Positions 43,078 to 51,879 of a DNA stretch of 64,000 nt are shown in pieces. The stretch is from the NCBI GenBank assembly GCA_021732745.1, contig JAKFUK010000003.1:186001-250000 (forward strand), in the 5' to 3' direction. The DNA comes from Nevskia sp. (lineage in GTDB: Bacteria > Pseudomonadota > Gammaproteobacteria > Nevskiales > Nevskiaceae). The notes below the pieces were generated by a model. The model saw nothing but the letters and a program-made list of their open reading frames with translations. It made no database searches and was not told where the DNA came from. A program made the translations under genes and the position numbers. Each line of letters opens with the position of its first letter. Position 1 is the stretch's first letter.

Positions 43078-44577
43078 TCAGGCCGCCGCCGACAGCTTCC
43101 GTTTTCGCGTCGACTTCGCAGGCGTTTCTGCCGAAAACTGAAGGAAGGCATCTTCGATCGGCGCTTCGAGCAGCATCGGCTTGTCCAGTTCATAGGCATG
43201 CAGCACCCGCCACGGCAGTGTGCGGCCCTGGCGCGGCAGGGTGGTCTGGGCGCGGCGGATGTAACCGGAGCCGAGCGAGCCCAGAATGCTGTCGTCCTGC
43301 ATTTCGCCGTCCGGCGCGCTGGCCACGAAGCGGGTCTGGCCGTGCTGATCCATGTGATTGATGACGCGGCAGATGTAGCGCGCGATCAGGTCGGCTTTCA
43401 GCGTCCACGAGGCATTGGTGTAGCCCATGATCCAGCCGAGATTGGGCACGTCCTGCAGCAGCGAACCCTTGTAGGTCATCAAGTTGCCGGAATCGCGGGC
43501 CTCGCCGTCGACCGTCACGGCTACGCCGCCGAAAATCTGGATGTTCAGGCCGGTGGCGGTGATGATGATGTCGGCGTCGAGCGTCTGGCCGGACTTGAGG
43601 TGGATGCCGGTTTCGGTGAATCGCTCGATCTGGTCGGTGACCACCGACGCCTTGCCCGACTTCAGCGTCTTGAACAGATCGCCGTTCGGCACCGCGCACA
43701 GGCGCTCGTCCCAGGGCTTGTAGCTCGGCGTGAAATGCTTCATGTCCACCGCATCGCCCAACTGCTGCTTGACCGCTCCGAGCAGCAGCTTGCGGATGCG
43801 GTTCGGATAGCGCTTGGCGGCCTTGTACATCACTCTTTGCAGCTTGATGTTGCGGGTGCGGGCCAGGCTGTGGACCCATTTGCTGGGCAGGAAACGGTTC
43901 AGCAGGCCGGAAATCTTGTCCTCGCCCGGCACCGAAAAGATGTAGCTCGGCGAGCGCTGGAGCATGGTCACATGAGCGGCGTCGGGAGCCATCGCCGGCA
44001 CCAGGGTCACGGCGGTGGCACCGCTGCCGATCACCACGACGCGCTTGCCCTTGTAGTCGAGACCTTCCGGCCAGTGCTGGGGGTGGATGCGCTGGCCCTT
44101 GAAGCGGTCAGCGCCCGGGAAATCGGGCAGGAAGCCTTTGTCGTAGTTGTAGTAGCCGGTGCAGCAGATCAGCACGCGGCAGGTGAACACCCGGGCCTCG
44201 CCGCTGGCTTCGTCCAGCGCCTGGACGGTCCACAGGTCGTTGGCGGTGGAGAAATCGGCGCTGACGATCTTGAGGCCGTAGCGAATCTTCTTGTCGACGC
44301 CGTATTCCTTTGCCGTATCAATGACGTACTGGCGGATGGCGGGGCCGTCGGCGAGCACTTTCAACTCGTTCCAGGGCCGGAACGCGTAGCCGAAGCTGAA
44401 CATGTCGGAATCGGAGCGGATGCCGGGATAGCGGAACAGATCCCAGGTGCCGCCGATCGACTGCCGGCGTTCGAGGATGGCGATCTTCTTGCCGGGGCAG
44501 TCACGGGTCAGGTGGCAGGCCATGCCGATGCCGGACAGGCCGGCACCGATGATCAGCACGTCGTCGATCTCGCTCAT
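43078..44577 (-). CDS. Flavin-dependent monooxygenase of Baeyer-Villiger (EthA-like) type
   Basis: 499 residues. The FAD site is IIGAGLSGIGMACHL, the NADPH site VVVIGSGATAVTL, and the type I BVMO fingerprint is FKGQRIHPQHW. GGTWDLFRYPGIRSDSDMF is typical of the EthA/4-hydroxyacetophenone group. It would insert oxygen next to a carbonyl or oxidise sulfur, using NADPH. The C-terminal Lys/Arg tail (STRKRKLSAAA) is unstructured. It shares an operon with the hydrolase-like gene downstream; ester products of a BVMO would normally need an active hydrolase. Confidence 0.9.
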   Translation of the reverse strand: MSEIDDVLIIGAGLSGIGMACHLTRDCPGKKIAILERRQSIGGTWDLFRYPGIRSDSDMFSFGYAFRPWNELKVLADGPAIRQYVIDTAKEYGVDKKIRYGLKIVSADFSTANDLWTVQALDEASGEARVFTCRVLICCTGYYNYDKGFLPDFPGADRFKGQRIHPQHWPEGLDYKGKRVVVIGSGATAVTLVPAMAPDAAHVTMLQRSPSYIFSVPGEDKISGLLNRFLPSKWVHSLARTRNIKLQRVMYKAAKRYPNRIRKLLLGAVKQQLGDAVDMKHFTPSYKPWDERLCAVPNGDLFKTLKSGKASVVTDQIERFTETGIHLKSGQTLDADIIITATGLNIQIFGGVAVTVDGEARDSGNLMTYKGSLLQDVPNLGWIMGYTNASWTLKADLIARYICRVINHMDQHGQTRFVASAPDGEMQDDSILGSLGSGYIRRAQTTLPRQGRTLPWRVLHAYELDKPMLLEAPIEDAFLQFSAETPAKSTRKRKLSAAA

Positions 44578-44672
44578 CTTGCATTCCTCGCGGCAGCGCG
44601 CGGAGCAAGGGAGCGCCGCGCAGGCCTGAGATGATCAGGCAAAGCGCGGCCTGACGCTACAACTGTTCTCTT

Positions 44673-45620
44673 TCAGTGGCTGCCGGCCGCGGATGCCGCC
44701 GGGGTTTCGATGGTCGACACCACCGCCACGCCTTGGGGCAGCGCCTGTTCGATCGGGCTGTCGCCTTTGTCGTCAGCGGCAACATTGGCTTCCGCCGCCT
44801 GGCTCATGACCACGATGCTGATCCGGCGGTTGATCGGCGCTTCCGGGTGGGTCTTGTCGAACAACACCGACGACGCGAGCCCGACCACCACCGCGATCTT
44901 CGCTTCGCTCAAGCCGCCGCCCACCAGCGCCCGCCGCGCGGCGTTGGCGCGGTCGGCCGACAACTCCCAGTTGGTATAGCCGGCGATGTTGCCGTAGGGC
45001 GCGTTGTCGGTATGGCCGGAAATGCTGATCCGGTTGGGCACCGTTTCGATGAAGCGGCCCAGCTCGTGCAGGATTTCCACCGTGTAGGGCTTCAAGCTGC
45101 TGCTGCCGATGTCGAACATCGGCCGGTTCTGCTTGTCGACGATCTGGATGCGCAAGCCGGCCGGCGTGATGTCGAGCAACAGCTGGTCCTTGAACGGGGC
45201 CAGTGCGGCGCTGGCGGCAATCGCGGCGTTCAGTTCCTTCATCAGCGCTTCCAGCCGCTTCTTTTCCAGCTCCTTCGACAAGCGCTTGATTTCCTTGGGG
45301 TCCGACGGCTTGGTGGTGACCTTTTTCAGCTCCATGCCGCTGCCCAGCTTGACCAGACTGGTGCTGGCGCCACCCGGCCCGTTCATGCCGGGGCTCGGCG
45401 CGGTGGCGCGGCCGTCCATCATGCTCGGGTTGTTGAAGTACTCGGAAATCGCGCCTTTCTGCTCCTTGGTGGTGGCGGCGATCAGCCACATGAGCAGGAA
45501 GAAAGCCATCATCGCGGTGGCGAAATCGGCGAAGGCTACTTTCCAGGAGCCGCCGTGATGACCGCCGCCGACGACCTTCTTGACCCGCCGGATGACGATC
45601 GGGGTCGGGGCGTCGGCCAT
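44673..45620 (-). CDS. motB: Flagellar stator protein MotB
   Basis: 315 residues. One membrane helix (about 28-48) holds the proton-carrying Asp32 (AFADFATAMMAFFLLMW), the same position as in E. coli. A plug/linker region follows, then an OmpA-like peptidoglycan-binding domain (about 150-270; ISGHTDNAPYGNIAGYTNWELSADRA). It starts 1 nt after motA. No other flagellar genes are in the window. Confidence 0.95.
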   Translation of the reverse strand: MADAPTPIVIRRVKKVVGGGHHGGSWKVAFADFATAMMAFFLLMWLIAATTKEQKGAISEYFNNPSMMDGRATAPSPGMNGPGGASTSLVKLGSGMELKKVTTKPSDPKEIKRLSKELEKKRLEALMKELNAAIAASAALAPFKDQLLLDITPAGLRIQIVDKQNRPMFDIGSSSLKPYTVEILHELGRFIETVPNRISISGHTDNAPYGNIAGYTNWELSADRANAARRALVGGGLSEAKIAVVVGLASSVLFDKTHPEAPINRRISIVVMSQAAEANVAADDKGDSPIEQALPQGVAVVSTIETPAASAAGSH

Positions 45621-45621
45621 G

Positions 45622-46485
45622 TCACTTCTGCCCCTTGAGATGGGTTTCGAGCTGCGCGAAGCTCGGCCGCATGTCCGAATTCAGCGTCTTGCGCGCGAAT
45701 TCCACCGCGATGTTCGGGTTGTAGCCGTGCAGGCTGGCCACCAGCCCCATCTTCACCGCCTCGAAAGCCTTGGCATCGGCCTTGGCCGTGCCTTCCATCG
45801 CCACCGCCAGCGGGCCGACAAAACCGTACGCCAGCAGGATGCCGAGAAAGGTGCCGACCAGTGCTGCCGCCACATGGGCACCGACCGCCGCGATGTCGCC
45901 ACCGATCGAACCCATGGTGATGACGATGCCGAGCACCGCCGCCACGATGCCGAAGCCGGGCAGCGAATCGGACACCCGGCTCAGCGCATGGGCCGCCGCT
46001 TCGGCTTCGTGGTGATGGGTTTCCAGCTCCAGATCGAGCAGCGGTTCCAGTTCGTTCGGCCCCATGTTCCCGGACACGATCATCCGCAGGCAGTCGGTGA
46101 TGAACTCGATCAGGTGATGATCCTTCTGGATCAGCGGGTACTTCGAGAAGATCGCCGAGGCCTTCGGGTCTTCGATATGCGATTCCAGCGACATCATGCC
46201 GCTCTTGCGCGCTGTGTTGAGCAGCTCGAACAGCAGCGCCAGGATGTCCAGGTAGTGTTTCTTGCCGTAATGCGGGCCTTTCAGCACGCCGATGGCGCTG
46301 GCGAACACCGCTTTCACCACCCGCATCGGATTGGCGATCAAAAAGCCGCCCATCGCCGCACCGCCGATCACCAGCAACTCGTAGGGCTGCCACAGCGCCA
46401 TGATCTGGCCGTGCGACAGCACGAATCCGCCCAGCACGCTGGCGATGACAACGAGGGAGCCAACGATGGGCAGCATGGCGAGCAA
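45622..46485 (-). CDS. motA: Flagellar stator protein MotA
   Basis: 287 residues with four membrane helices (about 2-22, 34-51, 172-192 and 205-225). The cytoplasmic loop contains the RKSGMMSLESHIEDP block that contacts FliG. PGFGIVAAVLGIVITMGSIGG holds helix 3 near the ion channel. First gene of the motAB pair; its promoter lies in the 163-nt gap before the divergent nitroreductase gene. Confidence 0.95.
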   Translation of the reverse strand: MLAMLPIVGSLVVIASVLGGFVLSHGQIMALWQPYELLVIGGAAMGGFLIANPMRVVKAVFASAIGVLKGPHYGKKHYLDILALLFELLNTARKSGMMSLESHIEDPKASAIFSKYPLIQKDHHLIEFITDCLRMIVSGNMGPNELEPLLDLELETHHHEAEAAAHALSRVSDSLPGFGIVAAVLGIVITMGSIGGDIAAVGAHVAAALVGTFLGILLAYGFVGPLAVAMEGTAKADAKAFEAVKMGLVASLHGYNPNIAVEFARKTLNSDMRPSFAQLETHLKGQK

Positions 46486-46648
46486 TCCGGATCGGGGATG
46501 GTTGCGCGGTCTATCGACCGTGGGCCGGTTTTCTTGAGCCGGCGCGGTCGGCGTCGACTTCAGCGGCGGCTATCAGCCGATCAATTCGCGAGCGGGGCCG
46601 CCAATCCCTACGGGGATCGGTTGCGCTGATAATCCCGACATCCCCGCC

Positions 46649-47347
46649 ATGCCCGAACCGACAACCGCCCCGATGACCGTCACCGAAGCCCTCAAAACCC
46701 GTATCTCCACCCGCGCCTTTCTGCCGACGCCGCTGACCGAAGCCACCCTGCGCGATATTCTCGATGCCGCCCGCTGGTCACCCAGCGGCGGCAATGTCCA
46801 GCCTTGGAAGGTGATTGCGGTATCGGGGGCGGCGCAGGAGGCGGTCAAGGCGCTGGTCCGCAACTACAAAGGCCCCGGCATGTTCCCGGACGAAGAAGGC
46901 GCGTATCCGGTCTACCCGGCCAATCTCTGGGACCCCTATCGCAGCCGTCGCTACAAGGTTGGCGAGGATCTCTACGCCCTGCTCGGAATCGGTCGCGACA
47001 ACAAGCCGGGCCGCTTAAAGCAACTGGCGAAGAACTTCGATTTCTTCGGCGCGCCGGTGGGCCTCTTCTTCATCATCGACCGCCGCATGGGCCACGGCCA
47101 GTGGGCGCATCTGGGCATGTTCATGCAGTCGGTCGCACTCGCCGCCATCGAACGCGGCGTGGCGTCCTGCTTCCAGGAACTGTGGGGGACGATGCGCACC
47201 ACCCTGCACGCGCACTTCGCGCTTGACGAGCACGACCTCGTCTACTGCGGCATGGCGCTCGGCTACGCCGATGAAAGCGCGGCCGTGAATACCTTGCGCA
47301 CCGAGCGCGAGCCGGTCGACAGCTTCGCGCGCTTTCATTTCGACTGA
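46649..47347 (+). CDS. Nitroreductase-family FMN protein
   Basis: 232 residues. RISTRAFLPTPLTEATLRDILDAARWSPSGGNVQPW carries the FMN-binding Arg/Ser and the SGGNxQPW motif. The C-terminal ALGYADESAAVNTLRTEREP is typical of the group with a longer insert. The substrate is unknown; relatives reduce nitroaromatics or quinones. A start at the second Met (46673) is possible, and neither has a clear ribosome-binding site. Confidence 0.85.
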   Translation: MPEPTTAPMTVTEALKTRISTRAFLPTPLTEATLRDILDAARWSPSGGNVQPWKVIAVSGAAQEAVKALVRNYKGPGMFPDEEGAYPVYPANLWDPYRSRRYKVGEDLYALLGIGRDNKPGRLKQLAKNFDFFGAPVGLFFIIDRRMGHGQWAHLGMFMQSVALAAIERGVASCFQELWGTMRTTLHAHFALDEHDLVYCGMALGYADESAAVNTLRTEREPVDSFARFHFD

Positions 47348-47487
47348 CGCTGCCTGCCTGCGGTCACGCCGCGCTGCTACCCTGCCCGACCCTTTGGCAG
47401 GCCTTGTGCCTGTGCCAGAGCAACATCACCCTCGCGACCGACTGCCCCGCGCGCACGACGTCCCTCACCGCAGGAGCCACCGCAACC

Positions 47488-48183
47488 ATGTCCACCATCC
47501 ATTTCATCGGCGGCGAAAAAGGCGGCGTCGGCAAGTCCCTGGTCGCGCGCGTGCTGGCGCAGTACCTGATCGACCACAAGCTGCCGTTTCTCGGTTTCGA
47601 TTCCGATCGCTCGCACGGCGCGCTGCTGCGTTTTTATGCCGGCTTCGCCTCTCCTGTGGTGATCGACGATTACGACAGCCTCGACAAGCTGGTCGAAGCC
47701 GCGGTCGAAAACCCCGAGCGGCGCATCCTCGTCGACCTCGCCGCGCAAACGCACAAGCCGCTGGTGCAGTGGATCGAGGAATCCGGCGTGCTGGAACTGG
47801 CGCAGGAAATCGGCGTTCGCATCCGCTACTGGCATGTGATGGATTCGGGCAAGGATTCGGTCAACCTGCTGACCAAGCTGTTCGACCGCTTCGACGATCA
47901 CCTCGACTATGTCTTGGTACTGAACCAGTTGCGCGGCGACGATTTCGGCATCTTCGACGCCTCCGGCGAGCGCAAGCGCGCTGAAGGCCTGCGCGCCCGG
48001 ATCATCGAATTCCCGCGCCTGCACGAAGCCTCGATGACCAAGATCGACGCCCGCAGCGCCAGCTTCTGGGCCGCAGCGAACAGCAGCGAAAAGGAACACA
48101 CCGGCTTGGGGCTGCTGGAGCGCAGTCGGGTCAAGGTCTGGCTCGGCAAGGCCTATGCGGAGCTGGACACGCTGTCGGTGTAG
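47488..48183 (+). CDS. ParA/MinD-like P-loop ATPase
   Basis: 231 residues. The deviant Walker A motif GGEKGGVGKSLVARVL is at the N-terminus, and the Walker A' Asp is in FDSDRSHG. RILVDLAAQTHKPL is the Walker B region. Chromosomal copies of this subgroup are often labelled mobilisation proteins, but no plasmid genes surround it, so the cargo is unknown. The ATG at 47488 begins right at the first strand and follows a CAGGAG site at a long spacing. Its TAG stop is the first triplet of the adjacent MITE. Confidence 0.82.
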   Translation: MSTIHFIGGEKGGVGKSLVARVLAQYLIDHKLPFLGFDSDRSHGALLRFYAGFASPVVIDDYDSLDKLVEAAVENPERRILVDLAAQTHKPLVQWIEESGVLELAQEIGVRIRYWHVMDSGKDSVNLLTKLFDRFDDHLDYVLVLNQLRGDDFGIFDASGERKRAEGLRARIIEFPRLHEASMTKIDARSASFWAAANSSEKEHTGLGLLERSRVKVWLGKAYAELDTLSV

Positions 48184-48500
48184 GGTCTGTTGACACTCAC
48201 TTTGCTCGCTGCGGCGGAGGTCGTTTTTGCCCAGTGCAACGAACGAGGGGCGACCAATTGGTCGCCCCAATGGTCAACCCATTGGCGCGACGAGCGAGGC
48301 AGCAATGGGCCCAGTAAATTTGCTTGGCGATCCCGCCCCGGAGGGTTGCGGCCCCAAGTAATGTCTCTGGGCCGCCAGACTTCGTTGCGAACCTTGGTCA
48401 TAGGTAGGCTATGGCCTGCGGTTCGCGCCTCGCCCGGCGGCCCAGTAAAGCTATTTGGGACCTGCAACGCAGCGACCAAAGTGAATGTCAACAGACCCTA
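48181..48500. mobile_element. 320-bp MITE with about 33-bp terminal inverted repeats
   Basis: The left end reads TAGGGTCTGTTGACACTCAC then TTTGCTCGCTGCG; the reverse complement of the right end reads TAGGGTCTGTTGACATTCAC then TTTGGTCGCTGCG. The arms differ at only two of 33 positions. The inside has GGGGCGACC/GGTCGCCCC stems and no transposase gene. The outermost TAG on each side is the stop codon of a flanking convergent gene. Confidence 0.85.
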
Positions 48501-49361
48501 GTCCTCGGCTTCGGCCGCTTCCTCGCGACCGCGCTGGCGGGCTTCGGCCTCCCAGCGCGCTTCCTCGATCTGGGCGAGCACGCTGTCCACGTCCGCTGCA
48601 CCTTCGGGGAAGGTGAATTCGCCGGTGAGCACGCTGTCTGGCTTTAGTTCCGCAGCCTCGAACAGTGCCCAGATCTCGTGCGCAAACCAGGTGTTGCGCA
48701 GTTCCGGAGCCTGACGGGCGCAGTAAGCGGTGATGTTCTCGACATCGCGCGCCAGCATCCGGAAAGCGTTGTTGTTGCCAGCGGCGTCGATTGCCTGGGG
48801 CAAGTCGATGATCACCGGGCCTTCGGGGCCAAGCAGCACGTTGAATTCAGACAGATCGCCGTGGATCAGGCCGGCACACAGCATCCGCACGATCTGGTTC
48901 ATCAGGAAGCCGTGCCAGGCGCGCGCTTCGTCGGCCGTCGGCGTCACATCGTTCAGGCGCATTGCCGGGCCGCCGTCGACATCGCGGACCAGTTCCATCA
49001 CCAGCACGCCGTCGAAATAGCCATGCGGCTTCGGCACCCGCACGCCGGCGGCTTCCAGCCGGTACAGCGCATCGACCTCGGCGTTCTTCCAGGCTTCTTC
49101 CTGCTGCTTGCGGCCGTGCTTGGAGCGCTTGCCCATCGCCCGCTGGTCGCGGCTGCCGCGGGCACGGCGGCCTTCCTGGTATTCGGCGAGCTTGTGGAAG
49201 CCGCGCTTCTCGGCTTCCTTGTAGACCTTGGCGCAGCGGATCACGCCGCCACCGCAGTCGACGACATAGACAGACGCTTCCTTGCCGCTTTTCAGCGGGC
49301 GGATCACCGATTCGATGATGCCGTCTTCAATGAGCGGTTCGAGACCGCGCGGGGTTTTCAT
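48498..49361 (-). CDS. RIO-type serine protein kinase
   Basis: 287 residues. ESVIRPLKSGKEASVYVVDC is the nucleotide-binding loop with its Lys partner in IRCAKVYK. The catalytic loop is LIHGDLSEFNVLL and the metal site is IIDLPQAID. Bacterial RIO kinases like PA4780 have this size; substrates are poorly known. The ATG at 49361 was chosen because the frame upstream enters a palindromic repeat. Its TAG stop is contributed by the MITE. Confidence 0.9.
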   Translation of the reverse strand: MKTPRGLEPLIEDGIIESVIRPLKSGKEASVYVVDCGGGVIRCAKVYKEAEKRGFHKLAEYQEGRRARGSRDQRAMGKRSKHGRKQQEEAWKNAEVDALYRLEAAGVRVPKPHGYFDGVLVMELVRDVDGGPAMRLNDVTPTADEARAWHGFLMNQIVRMLCAGLIHGDLSEFNVLLGPEGPVIIDLPQAIDAAGNNNAFRMLARDVENITAYCARQAPELRNTWFAHEIWALFEAAELKPDSVLTGEFTFPEGAADVDSVLAQIEEARWEAEARQRGREEAAEAED

Positions 49362-49387
49362 TGCGCATTGTGAACCAGCAACAGCGG

Positions 49388-49490
49388 GTCTCACGCAGAG
49401 AACGCGGAGATCGCTGAGAAAGACAACACGAGAAAAGCTTTTCTCGCTTCGGCTTTTCTCAGCGTCCTCTGCGTTCTCCGCGTGAGAAAT
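49388..49490. repeat. Palindromic repeat element E5 (family A)
   Basis: Left arm TCTCACGCAGAGAACGCGGA, right arm CTGCGTTCTCCGCGTGAGAA, with a central AGAAAAGCTTTTCTC palindrome. It lies between the divergent RIO kinase and FKBP genes, so their promoters must avoid or use it. Confidence 0.88.
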
Positions 49491-49581
49491 GGCTTTTCGA
49501 GGGCGAGCCCTGCGCACCGATCCGCCCAGCCCGCGCCGTATGCTTCGCGCTCCGGCCGCAAGGCCCCTAAAGGAACTCACG

Positions 49582-49929
49582 ATGATCACCACCGCATCCG
49601 GCTTGCAGTACGAAGACACTGTCGAAGGCACCGGCGCCGAGGCTGTCGCCGGCAAGAAGGTCAGCGTTCATTACACCGGCTGGCTGTACAAGGACGGTGT
49701 CGCCGGCAAGAAATTCGATTCCAGCAAGGATCGCGGCCAGCCGTTCGCGTTTCCGCTCGGCGGCGGCCGGGTGATCCGTGGCTGGGACGAGGGTGTGCAG
49801 GGCATGAAGGTCGGCGGCACGCGGCGGCTGGTGATTCCGTCGGAGCTTGGCTACGGCGCAAGCGGCGCCGGCGGGGTGATTCCTCCGAATGCAACGCTGT
49901 TGTTTGAAGTCGAACTGCTCGGCGTCTGA
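49582..49929 (+). CDS. FKBP-type peptidyl-prolyl isomerase
   Basis: 115-residue single FKBP domain with no export signal, so cytoplasmic. KVSVHYTGWLYKDG, GRVIRGWDEGVQGMKVGGTRRLVIP and LGYGASG...IPPNATLLFEVELL are the family blocks. An AAAGGAA site precedes the ATG. The hydrolase gene 30 nt downstream may be in the same operon. Confidence 0.93.
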   Translation: MITTASGLQYEDTVEGTGAEAVAGKKVSVHYTGWLYKDGVAGKKFDSSKDRGQPFAFPLGGGRVIRGWDEGVQGMKVGGTRRLVIPSELGYGASGAGGVIPPNATLLFEVELLGV

Positions 49930-49959
49930 TCGCCAACAAGCGAACGAGGAGACACACCG

Positions 49960-50859
49960 ATGCGCAAGAACATCGAATTCAAGACTGACGACGGCATCAC
50001 CCTGCGTGGCTGGCACTACGTCCCGGATACCGGCAGCGGCCCGTTCCCGACCGTCGTCATGGCCCACGGCTTTTCAGCCACCAAGGAGCTGTTTCTCGAC
50101 AAGTACGCCGATTTGTACTGCGCCTCCGGCATGGCGGTGCTCTGCTACGACCATCGCAACCTCGGGGCCAGCGACGGCGAGCCGCGCCAGGAAATCGACC
50201 CCTGGGCGCAGATCAACGGCTATCGCGATGCCATCACCTTCGCCGAGACGCTCCCGGAAACCGATGCTTCGAAGATCGGCATCTTTGGATCGAGCTACAG
50301 CGGCGGCCATGTGCTGGTAGTCGGCGCGCTCGATCGCCGGGTGAAGTGCGTGGTGGCGCAGGTGCCGCTGGTCGATGGACCGCGCAACGCCAAGTACGTG
50401 ATCCCGGCGCATGCGATGGCCGGCATGCGGGCGATGTTCGACGCCGACCGCCGCGCCCGCTACGCCGGCCAGCCGCCGATCCGGCTGCCGGTGGTGTCCA
50501 ACGACGGCTCGCCCTGCGCGCTGCCGACGGCCGACAGCTACGACTTCATGGTCGACGTCGGCAGCCGCAAGACCGACACCTGGATCAACGAGGTGACTCT
50601 GCGTTCGGTCGAGATGTTCATGGAGTACAACCCCGGTGCCTACATCGCCCAGATCAGCCCGACGCCGCTGCTGATGCTGGTGCAGCGCGAAGACCATCTG
50701 ACCATCGCCGAACTGGCGCTCGAAGCCTACGAGAAAGCCTTGCAGCCGAAGAAGCTGATCACTCTGCCCGGCGGCCATTTCGCGGCCTACATCGACAACT
50801 TCGCAACAGCCGGCCCCGGTTCGCGCGACTGGTTTGTCGAGCATCTGACGAGCCGCTGA
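49960..50859 (+). CDS. Alpha/beta hydrolase (YcjY/dienelactone-hydrolase-like)
   Basis: 299 residues. VVMAHGFSATKELFL is the oxyanion loop, IGIFGSSYSGGHVLV holds the nucleophile Ser in GSSYSGG, and LPGGHFAAY the catalytic His. No signal peptide is seen. The group includes YcjY-like esterases/peptidases acting on unknown substrates. It follows the FKBP gene and ends before an exported-protein gene on the other strand. Confidence 0.87.
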   Translation: MRKNIEFKTDDGITLRGWHYVPDTGSGPFPTVVMAHGFSATKELFLDKYADLYCASGMAVLCYDHRNLGASDGEPRQEIDPWAQINGYRDAITFAETLPETDASKIGIFGSSYSGGHVLVVGALDRRVKCVVAQVPLVDGPRNAKYVIPAHAMAGMRAMFDADRRARYAGQPPIRLPVVSNDGSPCALPTADSYDFMVDVGSRKTDTWINEVTLRSVEMFMEYNPGAYIAQISPTPLLMLVQREDHLTIAELALEAYEKALQPKKLITLPGGHFAAYIDNFATAGPGSRDWFVEHLTSR

Positions 50860-50874
50860 GCGCCGCGGATGGCA

Positions 50875-50903
50875 GCGCGGCAATCCGGGCTGGATTGCCG
50901 CGC
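50875..50903. terminator. Stem-loop between convergent genes
   Basis: GCGCGGCAATCC and GGATTGCCGCGC form a perfect 12-bp stem with a 5-nt loop in the gap between two convergent genes. No T-run follows, so termination is probable but not certain. Confidence 0.5.
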
Positions 50904-50917
50904 CGCTCGCTACCCCA

Positions 50918-51370
50918 TCAACAGAAGTAGTAGCTGCCGCAGGTGATCGGCACGTGATAGTCCGTCGAGAGTGTCGACACGGCACCGGTGCCGAGATCGG
51001 TGATCGTCACGGTGGCCGTGCCTTCCACGTCGCGTCTTCTCGCCGTGGTCGTGAACGTACAGGCGGCCGTCGTTGACGTGCAGTTGCTGCCCGCCGGCAC
51101 ATTCCAGGCATAGGACTGGTTGCCGCTGCCGCCGCTGACCTTGAACACCACGGTGTAGCCCGACGCCGCATATGGCGCCACGCAATAGCCCTGACTGAAC
51201 GTATTGAACGCGCCAGCCGGCGTCACCGAGCAGGCGAGGCTCGGTGCCGAGGCTTGCGCCAGCAGCACACCCTCACCGGCCTTGAATGCCGAACCCTGAT
51301 CCCCCGCCGTTCCTTCGACCGCCACCATCATCAACACCGCCACCAGGCCGACCGCCATCTGTTTCTTCAT
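50918..51370 (-). CDS. Exported Cys-containing protein of unknown function
   Basis: 150 residues with an export signal (KKQMAVGLVAVLMMVAVEGTAG). The mature part has an even number of spread Cys (likely disulfides) and an immunoglobulin-like pattern (YTVVFKVSGGSGNQSYAWNVPAGSNCTSTTAACTF). It ends in Cys (GSYYFC). The ATG at 51370 lies just after an AGGAGAA site. No family recognised. Confidence 0.62.
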   Translation of the reverse strand: MKKQMAVGLVAVLMMVAVEGTAGDQGSAFKAGEGVLLAQASAPSLACSVTPAGAFNTFSQGYCVAPYAASGYTVVFKVSGGSGNQSYAWNVPAGSNCTSTTAACTFTTTARRRDVEGTATVTITDLGTGAVSTLSTDYHVPITCGSYYFC

Positions 51371-51637
51371 GGTGCTTCTCCTTGGAAAACAAGTAATGAA
51401 TCCTTCATGAACCAGCGCTACCCGGCTTTCATAATTTGAACGCGCCGGCATCGCAAAACAGGGTTGACAGGCATCAACCAAGGCTTCGCGCTGTCTGCGG
51501 CATGTGGCTCGATCCAGCCCGCGCGACCGCCGGACAGGATTTTCCGCCGCGCTCGTCGTCCTTCGAGAGCTGACGCAAGGACGTGGCGCGAGGATCGCTC
51601 CATCGGCCGCCTGGCCAGCATTCGAGGAGACATCATC

Positions 51638-51793
51638 ATGTGGACCTATATCGCGCTGTCGCGCGCCATTCGCGAGCTTTCCCGGAAGAAGCAGGCTCAG
51701 GAACAGGCGCTGGCGGCCTCAGCCGACGGCGCGCGCAACATCAGCGATCGCCTGCACGCCTCGGTCGGCAGCCGTTCGCGGGTATCGGGCTGA
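51638..51793 (+). CDS. Small basic protein, 51 residues
   Basis: The frame opens with TYIALSRAIRELSRKKQAQE after a strong GAGGAGA ribosome-binding site 7 nt upstream of the ATG. The product is a charged amphipathic helix with a Ser/Arg-rich tail. No homologue recalled. The good initiation signal is the main support. Confidence 0.45.
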   Translation: MWTYIALSRAIRELSRKKQAQEQALAASADGARNISDRLHASVGSRSRVSG

Positions 51794-51879
51794 ACCGGAC
51801 TTCCTGACCTGAAGCGCTGTCGCGGAAATTTCGCGACAGCGCAACACTTCCCGCGCGCGGCGCGTTGTAAAGTCCGCGC

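Noticed and set aside
46486..46648. Search for a flagellar sigma-28 promoter before motA
   Set aside because: I did not find a convincing TAAA-N15-GCCGATAA match in this gap.
48190..48501. Open frame inside the MITE
   Set aside because: It follows the element from one inverted repeat to the other and has no protein-like pattern.
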